From: Formicarius rufipectus
Taxonomy: Eukaryota > Chordata > Aves > Passeriformes > Formicariidae
Direction: 5' to 3'
DNA: 64,000 bases
Assembly: GCA_013399695.1 (NCBI GenBank)
Contig: VXAU01001757.1
Span: forward strand, 3,448,091-3,512,090
Positions 1 through 12,930 of the stretch are shown here, in pieces. A program made the position numbers and the translations under genes. Position 1 is the stretch's first letter, and each line of letters opens with the position of its first letter. The notes below the pieces were generated by a model. It searched no databases. It was not told where the DNA came from and saw nothing but the letters and a program-made list of their open reading frames with translations.

Positions 1-405
1 TGTCTCATCCACTACATTCATGGCATTCAGGCACTGAAATACTCCCTGTTTGCTGCCACTGGAAAAGTCCCAGAATTTCCATTTGAGAACTCTTCAATAA
101 AATTTCAGAACACATTCAAAGAAAGAGTGGGGGGGGAATTATATCAAAATGCCATATTTCATCTAAAAATATTTCAACTGATGTTTTCCTGCCAGCTCTA
201 AAAGATAACTCAGGAAGTCCCATGGGAATGTTTGGGAGCAGTAAATAAGTTTTCTCTTTTATTCAGCATAATTCCTATTTATGTCACTGTCTTGTAAAAA
301 TCTCCCAAATCACTAGAAAGGAAACCTGAGCAGAAAGCTGCTGCATCCTGCCCAGGAATTTCTTCACAGCTACTCTTCCATCCTTCGGCCAACTCTGGAA
401 TGGGT

Positions 406-606
406 TTATGGTGAGGGTGGGTAGAACCTGGCACAGGTTTTCCAGAGAAGCTGTGGCTGCCCCATCCTGGGAAAGTGTCCAAGGCCAGGTTGGACAGGAC
501 TTGGAGCAACCCGGGCTAGTGGAAGGTGTCCCTGCCCATGGCAGGAGGAAGAATGAGATGATCTTTAAGATCCCTTCCAACCCAAGCCATTCTGTGATCT
601 TACAAT
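406..606 (+). mobile_element. CR1 LINE 3' fragment
   Basis: It contains the CR1 3' hallmarks GAAGCTGTGGCTGCCCCAT, TCCAAGGCCAGGTTGGACAG, GGAAGGTGTCCCTGCCCATG and CCCTTCCAACCCAAGCCATT followed by TCTGTGATCT. Confidence 0.93.
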
Positions 607-1417
607 TCCCCCACTCTCCTCCCTGGCTCTCATCACCCATGCGCCTCAAGAGCCCTCAAAATGTTCATGTCCCAGCATGTCCAGCTGGCATGAAGAGCTG
701 AAAGGTCAGCAGAGCAACACGAGGTGCTGGTTGGTGACTTTGCTGCATTTCAACTCTTCCCTGACAACCCTGAGTGACTGTCCCATGGAGACAGCAGGAA
801 CAAAGAGGATGCCAAGGAAGGACATTCATCACGGGAACCACACGGCAGCGAGTGGAGCTCAGTGTGTCACATTCGTCTTCTCGAGAGTGCTCCGTGCTTA
901 ATGTCACCAGGAGAATGGATGGTTGTTGCTTTTCACCGTGTTGGTGGAGGAGGAAAATAAATCTCAGGGTAATAAGAACTGGAAGAGCCACTTCAGGGTA
1001 AATCAGGAGCCCCCCAAGCCACAAACGAGGCACAGGCAGCTCATGAGGAACAACCAGGATCGGGATACATTATGAACTAATGAAATTCTCACATTATCCT
1101 TTATGAAAAATATTGTCACAGCAACCAAAGAGGGGAAAGAAATGAGCCACCTCCAAACCTCCTCCCCCGAGTCACTGATTTAACCTCTCTATATGAAGCA
1201 GAAATCTGAGATGGAGCATCTCCTGGTCTCGAGTTCGGTGGCACATGCCCAGAGCGGGCGTCGGCAGCTTCCTGCGATACTAATCACATCACGAAACCTC
1301 TGCAATTGAGGTTTTCCGCTTAGAAAGCAGACAGAGCTGCTTCCCACTGCCAGGAAGAGGCAGAGCGAGGTGATACAACATCTCTGTCGCTGCTCCCCCT
1401 AACAGCGATTAGCGACT

Positions 1418-1458
1418 CGTAATAACGACAGAGCTAATTAGCTCCTCGTTCGTAATAA
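1418..1458. promoter_or_regulatory. Candidate enhancer block with homeodomain motifs
   Basis: A perfect 14-bp palindrome, GAGCTAATTAGCTC, at 1431-1444 holds the TAATTA homeodomain core. It is flanked on both sides by CGTAATAA (1418-1425 and 1451-1458). CGATTAGCGA lies just upstream. The surrounding 1220-1480 has more CpGs than the adjacent intron and no repeat signature. Function is inferred from motifs only. Confidence 0.35.
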
Positions 1459-1542
1459 TGCCACATTAACACGAGCTCAGGAAACCTTGAAATGGGAGAA
1501 GAGCGCTGAATCCGAAGTGCTCAGTGGGAACAGAAAGCAGCA

Positions 1543-1745
1543 CAGATCTCAGAGGGACTCTGCCACTGACTCCTGGAAAGCAGCTTTCGAGAAGTTTTTT
1601 AGAATTTTCAGTCTTAAAAATAAACCGCGGGGAAAAAAATTGAGTTTTAGATCTCAGGTCTTCGCCAGCAACTCCTGGAAAGCAGCTGTCAAGAACTTGT
1701 AGTATTTCAAGTCTTAAAAACAAAAATAAAGCAATGAGTTTTAGG
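1543..1745. repeat. Old two-copy tandem duplication, about 105-bp unit
   Basis: Unit 1 (1543-1648) and unit 2 (1649-1745) both begin AGATCTCAG. They share ACTCCTGGAAAGCAGCT, then AGTCTTAAAAA, and end GAGTTTTAG. Several substitutions and small indels separate them. Confidence 0.75.
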
Positions 1746-4700
1746 GTTGGCTTCATCTTCCGTCCAAGTACACCAAAGGCGTGCAGAGAGCCGAGCCCGG
1801 GTGACATGTGACATCTTCCTGCCTGGAGAAACGCAGTCCTGGGGCTTGGAGAGGAGCCAGGAGAGCAGCCAGATCCTCCGAGTGGCTGAGCTGCTGGCAG
1901 AGGGACTTGCCAGGCCTGTAGATGTTTGGCTGAGTCACCCCCGGGCCAAAAGCAGCTCTCCAGGTGGAGAAACATCGTTGGCCAAGACGGGACGCTCGGA
2001 GTGTGAGCCAGGGCTGGACCGGAGAGCTGTCAGCTCCTGCTCAGCAGCCCCCACATGGCTCAGGGAGGGACAGGGGAGGGAGAGCAGCAGCTCCTCTGGC
2101 TGTGACACTCAAAATCATGTGCTGTGCTGCTGGCGCTGCCTGGGTGAGGAGGGGGAAAGTCAAAAATTTCTCTCTCGTTCAGTCCATCCTTTTGATAGTC
2201 AGAAACCACAAGCCCTCCGGTGCCCATGATCCCTTAACTTCCACTGAGCTTCCAGCAGAAGCCGCACCGAGGTGCGAATTTCCCTGAGAGGCTGCAAAGG
2301 AACTGAAGAGATAAGCAAGAAGACGCATTTGGAGCACCCCAGACATTGAACGTGCTTGGTGGTAAGAGAGGTGGGTGAATGAAGCGCTCTCTGCACCTCC
2401 CACTGAGCCCACAGCTCCCGTGCCCTTGGCTGGACACAACCCCGTGCTCAGGGTCTGCACATCCCTGCGGAGATCCCCCCGAGCCTCTCAGGGGTCTGTT
2501 TGGCACGGGGATCACACGTTCCCAAAGCTTCCAGCACCCTGAGGAGACCCAGAGCAGCCACAGACACTTCATTGCCTTTTAAAGGTGGAGCTCATTTGTT
2601 ACCATCCATTTTGGTTAATCAGCTGGGAGAAGGAAATAGGGAAAGAGCACTCAGTTCATTTTTATTCTCTCTGCCAAGTCTGTTTTTGGTGTTTGCCACC
2701 TTTTCCTAATGCAACTGAATTCCAGCTGCTTGGGAGAAGCCAGTTATACTAATGTGGGAGGAGAATTCCTGCTAAGCAAACCCTTCTGGTGCTCCTGCCA
2801 TCCTGGAGGTCCGGCAATCCCTGTGTGATTGAGTTTTTCTCCTCAAAAAGTCCTGCAAAAAGCCCTTTGTGGCTCCTTCCACCGGGATCTGATCAAGGGA
2901 ATATTCCTGCCATCTCACACATCAACCACATCAGCATCCACGTGCTTATACACGAGCAGATTCTAGTTGCAGGAGAATTTGTTCTGCAGATTCTGATTCT
3001 CTGCATTTTGTTTTCCTGGAGAACATTAAATCCTGTACAAAGGGAAGCCTCTGCAGGGTGCAAACAAAAAAAATCCACCTTTATGACTGTGACTGTTTAT
3101 GCAACTAAGGACACAAATCCTTGGCTGTGCTAAACATTCCTTTTACCTTCTGCAAAGCTGCTCTTTGAGAGACTTAGGCAGTGAGGGAGTCCAGCAGAAA
3201 GAGAGGGAGGGAGCCCATGGAGAGTGTGTGCAGGAGGGAGATGGGAATGGGAATGGAGAAAAGCAGATGTTCAGTGTCCTGGGTGAGGACACAGCAAGAG
3301 CCTGTGGACCTGCTGAGCATCTTCAGCCCTCTTGTGGGTGCTGAGGTGGCTTTAGGAGTGCAGAGGGAGGCAGACAGGGTGCCAGGTGCAAAGCAGGAGA
3401 TCTGAAGGCCAGCAGCAAAGCTTGGGAGCTGACAGGGACAGGGGAGACCAACTTCCCTCAATACCTGAAGCATTTACTTCGTCCTCACCAGTGACTCTTG
3501 GAACTCTTTAGAGATCAAAGGACACAGCACACACCCCAACTCTGAGAGCATAGAAGGGGTGACAGGGAGGCAGCAGCAGGAGAAGAGCAATCCTGCAAGG
3601 ATGGTGTTCCACGGGGCAAGCACCTCAAAGGCACCTTTGGAATTCCTCCCTCAAACTCCTGAAGCAGAGAAGGAAAAACAGCCACAGCAGGGGCTGAAAT
3701 ATTCACAGCAGCACACAGGAGGTGAGGGACAGGGGGAAGGGCTGGGGAGGAGGGAGAGCAGCATCCCCTGCAGTGCCCAAACGTGGGAAGTTGCTGTTAG
3801 AACTTAAGAGACTTGGCTTAGAAAAGGAAAATATGAACCCATCCAGGAGTAAAAACACAAGCAGTCCAATTCCCAGCTGCCTGGACATGAGGCATTGTGG
3901 CCCAAAGGTGAGATGATGCAAACCCACAAGGCCATGGCTCAGCTGTGACAAGTGACACCTGGCACCCAGAAGAGCTGCAAAATAAATGAGAAGAGTTCAG
4001 CCAGGATATTGATTTCTTCCCCAAAGCCTCAGATACCTTCAGCACAGCAAGGATCAGGAAGAGTTCAGGATGAGCTGAGGTGTGGCTGTTCCCACCCACA
4101 GAAAAAATCCTCAAATGCAGGGAAACCTTCAGGGAAAAACTGAAAATAAGTTGGTGACTCTGACTTACTGATCTGAAAATGTGAATAGAAATGAAGACAG
4201 GATTTTTAAATTACTGGTTCTAAACACCTCTCAAAATCAGAGCCAGATCACCACTGAACACAGATCAAGAATATTGATTAGAGATGTGGTTTGATCCAGC
4301 TGGAACACAAAGAAAAATCATGAAAATGCACCTATTTGAGACAAGAAAAACTCTGAGGGAGGTGAAAGGAATCACCTCCAAGGGGCACTGAAAACTGCTG
4401 GAATGAGACAAAGCCAAACAACTCATTCACCCGGAAAGTCCTGATTTCTTTAGAATTTCTTGATGCTGGTGACACTTGGCACCTGTAAGACATTGTTTTC
4501 CTGCCCATAAAGGCAGTTTGCTGAGAAGTCCAAGTTTTGAGCCTTATTATTAAACAAACAAAGCCCAGAGAGGGACTGAGATTTCTTAGAGCTGAGGTGA
4601 CTGAGCTCTGTGGCTCACCATCCACCCCAGGACAAAATCCCCCATTAAAATGTCCTCTGTCTCCATCCCACTTGGCTCTGCAGCCAACCAGGATCACACT

Positions 4701-7700
4701 GGGCATGATGGTGTCCACAAAACCAGCTGGCTGCACTGCTGAGCCCACCCTGCTGCCCTGCTTAGGACTAAGGACAGGCTCAATCCATCCTGCACAGGCA
4801 GAGCTGCTCCCTCCTCGTGGCTCCAAGGAGGTGGAGCAAACAGCTCTCCTCTTCCAGTTGATGAAGGATGAAAGCAGCCCCAGGAGATTGAGCTCAGCAC
4901 CAAGCCAGGCTTCACAGTCACTTTTATCACTGAACATAGAAAGAAGGTGCTTCAAATGCAAGCCAGATATGGGATATGTCTTGTATTTCTAGGGAGAGAA
5001 GAGAAACAGCACAGAGGTGAAGCCTTCAATGCATCTTCCTTCCTTTGTCTTTAAATTGGGCTTGTGCCGACTCCGCTTTGATTGCACCTAATCTAATTTG
5101 AAAAGCTGCCAGTGCCACGGCAGCAAAGTGAGAAAAAGGAACCCAAAAGCACCATTTATCTCTCAGCCTCAGCATTCTACAATTGCTGGATGAACCTGTG
5201 GCTTTGTTCATAAAGTTCCCACCCCTTGAAGCAAAGCAGAGGCCCCAGGAAATTTAAATGTAGGTCTCCTGTGTATCATTTTTATATGGCAGGCTTTAAT
5301 TTCCATTGTGGTTTAACAGAAGGGCAAATAAAGCCCAGCTCTCCTGTACTAACCAAACCCACAAAAGGAGCAAAGGACCCACATTCAGCAGAATATTTAA
5401 CTTGGTGACACAAAGCTTATGTGCAGTCACTGCTCCTCCAGAAAAAACATGTGCTTCTCCCACATTTCTTGTTTGCAACGATGGCTTTGTTAGAAAGGGT
5501 GATGAACAAGGAAAAAGGGGGAAAAATGAGGGTTCTTTCTTCTGTCTTTCCCCTTCTTTTTAATCAGGGCCTTGGAAAAGCGTAAAAGCAAGGAGCAAAC
5601 AAGCAGGATCTCGTCTCTCTCCGTGATGGATCTCTTCTGCTGCAAATAATTAGCACCAGGCAAAGTCCCATCCCAGCAGGTGACAGGGAGCTGGGAACAA
5701 ATTTGCAGGGAAATGAATGATTTTGTCTGTAATGAGGGGAGGAAGGACAGAGGAACACTTTGCCACTATGACAAATTCATGACCCTCGTTCTTCCCTGGA
5801 CCCCGCACGTCTCGCAGGCTGGAGTTTTATGATCTCAGTCTGGCAAAAATCCTCAGGATGGGAAAACACATCGTGGAACTGAGCAAGGCACTGCCACAGC
5901 AGGGGCTGTGCCCCCTCCCAGGGAGCTGCTGTGGCACCACAAAAGCCTCAGGGACCCACGGGACAACACTCAGAGCCACAAATGCCCCCCGGAACACACG
6001 GCAGGGAGGGTGCTTAATAGGGCTGTGCCCAGAGGGCATCCAAAGGGCTCAGCAGGGGACGATTAAAGCCCTTGCTCCCACAGCTAGGTGCCAGCACAGC
6101 CTGTGGCCATGCCCCTCGCCAGGCTCCTGCTGTCACAGGGATGCTACATACACTGAAACAGCTCTTACCCCGTGGGGGGCTCATAAAACACATCCTAGGA
6201 CAGAGCAGCCTGGTCCATGGCATGGCAATACCTGAGCAGGGCAACCTCCCCAGACACGCTCGGTCCTCGCAGCGGAGTAAACCTCATCAAGCATTCTCAC
6301 TCCTCACTGCCTGGGCTGCAAATACCCCAGGCTGCAGCACCATAAATATTTGAGGACATGACAAGCAGCATTTTTCACACTCCAGAGACACAGACTCTCA
6401 GTATCCAAATGCATCGTTTCCAGGCTGTGCCCTCTCTGGCCAACACTCCCTGCCTCGCCACCCTGGGTGCTTCCCACTGCTGTGGGAAACAGTGCCAGGA
6501 AGCACTTAGCCTTGAAATCACTTCAATCATCCTCCTTTCAACATCCCAAGACAATTTTTATCCTCTTTGCGTTGTGGAATCCAAAGCATCAAACCAGTCA
6601 CCAAATGTGTTGGACAGAATCACCCAGCTCATTACCTGACCGGACACCCAAGCAGGAGAAAAATCCATAATCCCACCAGGCTATGGGAAAAAGCTGCTGG
6701 TTGGGCTGAGGGCTGGGAGGGAAACACAGCAGGACGAGGAAAACAGCACTGGAAGTTGCTGCTAAGGGAGGGGACAGCAGGAGGCCGAGGTGTGTATGGG
6801 GTGGGTGGCAAGAAACCAGGACAAAGTGAGAAAAGGAATGAGAAAGTGAGAAAAGGCAGCACTTCTCAGTCTGAGAGGGATGTTTGTGCCTCCCCACTGC
6901 AAACAGCAGAACCAGGGGCAGAGTTCCACCAAGAATTCCTCAGGGCCATCCCACGGCATTTTCTGTTTGGAGCTGAAGCCACGACCTGTGACATCCCAAA
7001 GCAAAGCCCCGAGTTCAAGGGATGCAGGAAGGCATGTGGGGTCAGTGCTTCTTGGCAGGGCTTGCAGCCAGGACGTTCCCATGGTGCCAGTCTTTTCCTA
7101 TGGAAAGGCTGCATTTGCTGTGCTGAATGCCCTTATTGCTTACCCAGGGCACAAAGTGCTTACAAATGATCTAATAAGAGCAAGCTCCCACTGCAAAGCT
7201 GTTTCAAGAAAAATTTATTCTGGATACAAATCCCTAAATGTTTTCACTGCTGCTGGACTGGACACCTTATAAAATGTTAACCCAGTTTTTTTGGGAGCCA
7301 AGTGCCCCAGCTTTCTGGAACAGGGATAGAATGGATTTTCATGGTTCAAACAGAGAGATAAAGTTCAGGGCAGCTTCTGAGTGTGAACAAGACCTGGTTC
7401 ATCCTTTGGCATGGCTCAATCAAGCTTCAACCAGGTGTCTCATCTCCTAGTTTCACCTACTTTTTCATTATTTTATCATTTCTCTGTTGCTTTTTCTTTG
7501 TGTGTGTACCTGGGATTAGGGAGGCAGCAGGCTCATCAGTGACCTCAACGTGCTGCCCAGCACATGGATGGGCAGCAGCTCATCCCTGTCAGGTGGACAG
7601 ACCTCTACAGTTCACAACCAGAAATAAACAACCCTACTGAATGTTAATGGTGTCCAAAGGGACAGAATTCTCTGCTTCTGCCTCTGCTCTCCTGGCTCTG

Positions 7701-8603
7701 CACAGTTCTGAGCTCTCAAACGAGCTGTGGCTTCACCCAGTAGACAATAAACTGTACTTTTCTCCTCTATTGGTTTCTGCAGGACTTGGGTTTTTTCAGC
7801 TCAGGGAGAATCCAAGCAGCAGAGAAGGAAAACAAAAGCAGGAGGAATCTAAAGTGAGGACTACAGAGGAAAATCTCCCACCAGGGACACAAGCCCACTG
7901 CTCCCCAGGAAATGGAATTCCATGTCCTGCTGGAAAGCCCCATCTCTTCAAGAAAAAAGCAGCCAAAGGCAGCAGTTGGATTTTAGGAGCTGTTTTGGTT
8001 GCACCTCACCCATGCACCTCTGACCACTGCAGCACTCCAGGAAAACTCTGAATCCCACTGGAAAACAGCACAGCCTGTGTTTCCTTGTTATGTACACCCT
8101 GGCAAAGGGTGCCCTGATCCCAGTTTCCCCAGTCAGAGTCCTCCCTTCAGCACTGGGGAGAGAAGGTACAGCCCAGTACCCACTGCCCCAGAGCCACGGA
8201 GAGCACCCCCCCTCAGTGTAGCACTAGAAAGGTGCTGGCAATAACCCCCCACCCCAATTCCTTGGCTCCTTGGGAAGTCTGGATGTTCCGGGGCACAGGC
8301 AGAGCCCTGGTGCCTGCTCACAGAGGGGAGAGCAGCAGAAGGCAGAGCCATTCTGGGAGGGTGTTGAATTATTAAGTGAGTACAAGAGCCCTGGCAGGGC
8401 TTTGATCAGCTCACAGGAGGAGGAGGACACTCTGTACAGCCCCAGAGTCTCATTTAGTCACAATTATGGACTTAACATGCTTTTAATGACATCTTTAGCC
8501 AGGTACTGAGGGTTTTGTCACATCAACTGTGGCCTGAGATTGGGGGTTATTTTTATAATATGCTTATACCAGCACTACCCCCTCTCCCTCTCACTTCCCC
8601 CTG

Positions 8604-8768
8604 AAGATCATCCCATCCCACCCCCTGCCATGGGCAGGGACACCTTCCACCAACCCAGGTGGCTCCAAGTCCCATCCAACCTGGTCTTGGACACTTCCAG
8701 GGATGGGGCAGCCACAGTTTCTCTGCCCAACCTGTGCCAGGGCCTCCTCACCCTCCTTCCTTGCCCAG
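8604..8768 (-). mobile_element. CR1 LINE 3' fragment
   Basis: The reverse complement carries the gcacaggttgggcagagaaa, ggaagtgtccaagaccaggt and ggaaggtgtccctgcccatg motifs. The terminal octamer repeats are missing. Confidence 0.92.
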
Positions 8769-10349
8769 TGACTCCTGCTGAGCCCTGTGGTCCCACCAGA
8801 GATGTGATGTTCATTCCCTTCATCTTCTCCCCAGGAATTATTCCAGGCAAAGACATCAAACCACTGTGTGAAACAGAAATTCAAAGCTTTCCTCTGTGAA
8901 GAAGAAATTCTCATCCTCATCACTAACAAAGGGAGACCTGAAGTGCAGAGTTGCATTTTTAAGGGAAGATTCTTATTTATCTAATATTTATATTTTGCCC
9001 CAAGCAACATGAGGCTTTCAGGAGTCAGACTAGGGTCCCATTCTTATGCTCACCAAACACATCTGAAGCCAGCACAAAGGGACAGGAGCCTGCAGTCTTT
9101 TGGGTTTGTTTTAAATCCCATGGATCAGTTCAGTCACTGTGGGCTGACCCCACCATGGAAGAAGAGGTTCCTACAGAACCTCACTCAGGCCTGGTGTGGG
9201 AGCTCCCTTTAAATCATGAATCAGACCAGTGTGGTCAGGAAACTCTCCTTCCCAAAACAAAAAGATGTTCTCTGAATGGCTTTGATGAGTTATTGATCAT
9301 GGTCATTATTCATGGATGCAGCAACAGCAAAAAGCACAAGACAGGCACACCCACAGCTCTGAGGAAGAAAAGAACACAAAATAATACCAATTTGCATTAA
9401 TGTGTTGTTTAGAAAGCACTTTTCCTTCTTTAGTGACATGAAAAAGGAAGGACAGAGGTGCAGCACCAGGGGGCTTTTACTACCTGGCAGCACAGACTCC
9501 TTTTTTTATTTTCCTTCTCCTGCTGCAAGAGCCAGTAAAAAATCTTGATTTTTATAAATCTGCACAGTGTCAATCACCTGCTTGATCTAAGAAGAATATC
9601 AAGCAAAAAGAAGTTCATGTAGTAAAATGAAGTGCCAGAGTCTGAGCCTGCAAACCACTGCGATGAGCCGTGTTCTTAATTCCAGATCAAATTTCCTCAC
9701 ATGCTGGGGACATTCCAGCTCCGCCTCAGACTTGGCAGCTTCATTCCTGCCATGGCCCAAACTCAAAACTTGCATGCAAAAAACACCAAATCCTTGGCTG
9801 ACCCCTGGGCTTTGAACATCAGGAGACCAGAGTGTCCCCAAAATCCAGACATTGCCTCGAAAAGGTAGAGATAAAACAAACAAACCCCACAAAACATCAG
9901 GAGAAAAAAACCCAACCAACCAACCAAAAACCCAAGGTCTTTTAAATTCCTCTAGTCTGATCTTCCCCCGTGGTGCCCAGTTACACCCAGGGCATTGTCA
10001 ACACTTCCATGTCCAGCTCCCACAGTGTTCCAGCACCAGTGGGTTCCTGGTGGATTTTCAAGGTGACACCGGAGTCAGCGTTGCCTGCACAGGCCCAGGT
10101 CAGTGTAATTCCAGGGAGTTCACTTAACTCCTGAGTCTGCACTCAGAATCATCTCAGTGGTGTTCCATCAGCCTATGCCCATCCTAAGCTCTATATTCCT
10201 GCAGGAATATCCCACTGCAAGCAAAGGAAAAGTGGGAAGAGGGCCAATGAACAGTGTGATGGGTGACCCTTCTCCTCCCACAGTGCCAAACCCACCACAT
10301 CTTCCCTCTTCATATCCAGGTGGGGAAAAGGAAGTCATCGGTCTCTTAC

Positions 10350-10453
10350 CCTGATAAGACGCCCAGCACCAAGTTGAGCATGAAGAAAGAGCCAATGATG
10401 ATGAGAGGGATGAAGTAAAGCCAATTCCAGGTATTTCCTGCAGCATCATTTGT
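10350..10453 (-). CDS. CACNA1B: CACNA1B exon 7: IS6 pore-lining helix
   Basis: This 104-bp exon reads [20 protein letters not shown] then [14 protein letters not shown], plus two bases of a glycine codon. It is the end of the P-loop region and the IS6 helix, which lines the inner pore and forms part of the activation gate. The sequence is typical of CaV2 channels. The acceptor is CCAG before 10453 and the donor is GTAAGA from 10349. The exon starts in phase 0, directly continuing ILYN of exon 6. Exon 8, which should begin with the rest of GEFAKERE and lead to the beta-subunit binding site of the I-II linker, is not in the window. A decayed copy of the first half of this exon lies at 12931-13001. 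Confidence 0.96.
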
Positions 10454-10689
10454 CTGGAAACAAAGAAAAAGAGAGAGACAAAGACAAGGATTATTTCACC
10501 TCAAAAAAAATGTGCCACAGAGAACCTGCAGGGCAGAGGATGATCCCCTTTGATTCCCACAGGGTTTGTCCACCACTGATGATTAGTCAAATTGTGTTCA
10601 CCAGTTGGAATGCCAGCAAAAGAACCGGTCAACCAAGGTGATTGTCCCACCATCCACAACACAATTTGTCATCAGCTCCAGTGAGGAGA

Positions 10690-11572
10690 TTCATCTGATG
10701 TCTTTATACATGATCTGGATGAGGAATCAAGTGCTCCCTCAATCAGATTGCAGATGACACCAGCCTGGGTGGGATGCGCATCTGCTGGAGGGCAGGAAGG
10801 CTCTGCAGAGGGGTCTGCACAGGCTGGATCCACGGGCTGAGGACACTGGTGTGAGGGGCACCAAGGCCAAGTGCTGGGTCCTGCCCTTGGGTCACAACAA
10901 CCCCCTGCAGCTCCGGGGTGGGATAGAGGGGCTGGAAAGCTGGGAAAGGTCCTGGGAGTGCTGGTGACAGTCACTGAACATGAGCCCAGGTGGGCAAGAG
11001 GCCACCAGATTGGCTGTGCCAGCCGTGGTATGGCAGCAGGACCAGGATGGTGATTGTCCCCTGTGCTGGCACTGCTGGGGCACCACCAGTGCAGTGTTCA
11101 ATTTTGGCCCCACATGACACAAAAGGCATTGAGGGGCTGGAGTGTGTCCAGGGAAGGGAATGGAGCTGGGGAAGGGACTGGAGCACCAGGAGAGGCTGAA
11201 GGAGCTGGGGGGTTCAGCCTGGAGAAAAGAAGGCTCAGGGGGGACCTTCTGGTACTGCAAGTCCCTGCCAGGAGAGGGGAGCTGGGGTGGGTCAGGCTCT
11301 GCAACCAGTAACAGGCAAAAAACCAAGAGCAAATGGCCTCAAGCTGTGCCATGGGGAGTTAGGTTGGACAGCAGGGAACATTTCTTCTTGGAAATGGCTG
11401 ACAAGGCCTGGAACAGCTGCCCAGGGAAGTGGTGGAGTCCCCATCCCCGAAGGGACCTAAAAAACATATAAATGTGGCACTTGGGGACAGGGGGCAGCAG
11501 TGGCATTGGCAATGCTGGGGGAATGGTTGGACACCATGACCTTCAAGGTTTTTCCAACCTAAATGATTCCAC
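10690..11572 (+). mobile_element. CR1 LINE fragment, longest in the window
   Basis: About 880 bp in sense orientation cover the end of the CR1 reverse-transcriptase ORF region (the ATGACACCAGCCTGGGTGGG area) and the 3' untranslated region to TTTTCCAACCTAAATGATTC. It has indels and stops, so no protein is encoded. Its 3' half resembles the subfamily at 59826-60305 rather than the common GGTGTCCCTGCCCATGG subfamily. Confidence 0.9.
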
Positions 11573-12430
11573 GTTTCCCCAGGTTCCACAGCCCCAGGCT
11601 TACCCCTCTGTACAGCCAAGAGGCATTTTTAGGAGAATGACCAGCCCAGCTCAACCCTCTCCCCGTGCTGAACATCAGCACCGTGTTCCCACGTGAGCCC
11701 AGGCAGCAGCAGGGAGGGAGGTACAGCCTTTCCTTCTCCTGGAATGCACTGGGGTGGCACCGTGCCCAGCATCTCTTCACACACAGACAAGGGGTCTGCA
11801 AGAAAATCAGGTGTCTTCCCAGGGATTGCAACTCCACATCTGCTTACTCAGCACTTCCCTGCCATGGGATCCCACCCGAGGCTCCCTGAGGAAGCACCAG
11901 CATGGATGTAGGTGCTTTGGTTGGTGACAGAGTTCCTGCCTTTATCAACCCTTGGGAGCTCTTCAGGCAAGTGCTGAAAAGGAAAATGCCTTATGGCCAT
12001 CTACTGAAAGCCAGTGCTGAGGGAAATGCAAATTCCTCTCTTGTGAGTGAAGAGTGCAGCAATTTGAGAAGAGACTGTAAAGGAAGGGGAAAAACCAAGC
12101 AAAAAGGAAAGCAAAGACCCAAAGACCATTTCCTCCTCCTTCTGCTGCTGCTGCAGAGGGGAAAGGAACACTGAGCTCACCCTCCTGCCCAAAGGCAGAG
12201 CCCACAGAGAGGTGCCTCAAACACCAGTTGGTAAAAAATGCATTAATTATAACTGATATTATGTTTGATGCTTCTTGGCCACTGTTCCAATCCTATTTGC
12301 AAGGAGAGCACTTATAAGTGCTATATTTCAGCCATGCATGTACTTGATGCCACCTCTGCATCAGGTCATCATATAAACGAGCAAAACTCACCTGTGGGTT
12401 ACATGGTACAGCATTTCTTATGCTTAATAA

Positions 12431-12452
12431 CTATAAATTTATAAATTTATAG
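12431..12452. repeat. 22-bp perfect AT palindrome
   Basis: CTATAAATTTATAAATTTATAG equals its own reverse complement. It is short and AT-only in the core, so chance is a reasonable explanation. Confidence 0.9.
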
Positions 12453-12930
12453 CCTTGATGCAAGTAAATACCCCCTGGGACTTTTGAATGTGGTGCATAT
12501 CTGCATTAACCCTTCCTCGTGGAACGGGCTCCTGTTCAAACACATGACAAGTATTTCTCCAAACAGCAAGAGATCTTCAGAAATATCTGTGTCACTTGAT
12601 CAGTGACTCAGACGAGAGGAACTACCCAAGCTTTCCACACACCAGCCCTGCCCGAGGCAAAACCAGCACGTGAGAGACAAAGGAATCTGAAGAGAAAACA
12701 GGGAAAAGGAGCACGGGGGAAATCTCTGAGTAGCCCCCTCTTCCATTATGGTTTTGAGTGACTTTAGCAATCCCTGTCATCCCACCCCACTCCTCGTTTT
12801 TCCAGAGTTTGCCATTCCTGTCTCTTTGCTTTCAGCTCTCTCCTTTCCCTGTCCTGCACTGCATCTCTGTGGGTGGGTTTGGAGGAAACAAGGACCCTCA
12901 TCCTCGGTGCTTCTTCCTCAAAACACGAGG

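Larger units (their letters stand above)
1..10349 (-). other. CACNA1B intron 7 (partial): noncoding, no exon 8 found
   Basis: The donor side is GTAAGA from 10349. The acceptor lies beyond the window. I found no frame resembling the I-II linker exon that should follow. Besides CR1 fragments at 406-606 and 8604-8768, the stretch holds a CpG-containing homeodomain-motif block (about 1220-1480) and a two-copy tandem repeat at 1543-1745. At 5030-5330 there is an AT-rich, repeat-free stretch that could be conserved noncoding sequence. Apart from these, I see no gene or recognisable element in 610-8600 or 8770-10349. Confidence 0.85.

Noticed and set aside
10168..10449. 93-codon minus-strand frame over exon 7
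   Set aside because: It is the wrong reading frame of the true IS6 exon; the correct frame reads [11 protein letters not shown] and begins at the splice acceptor.
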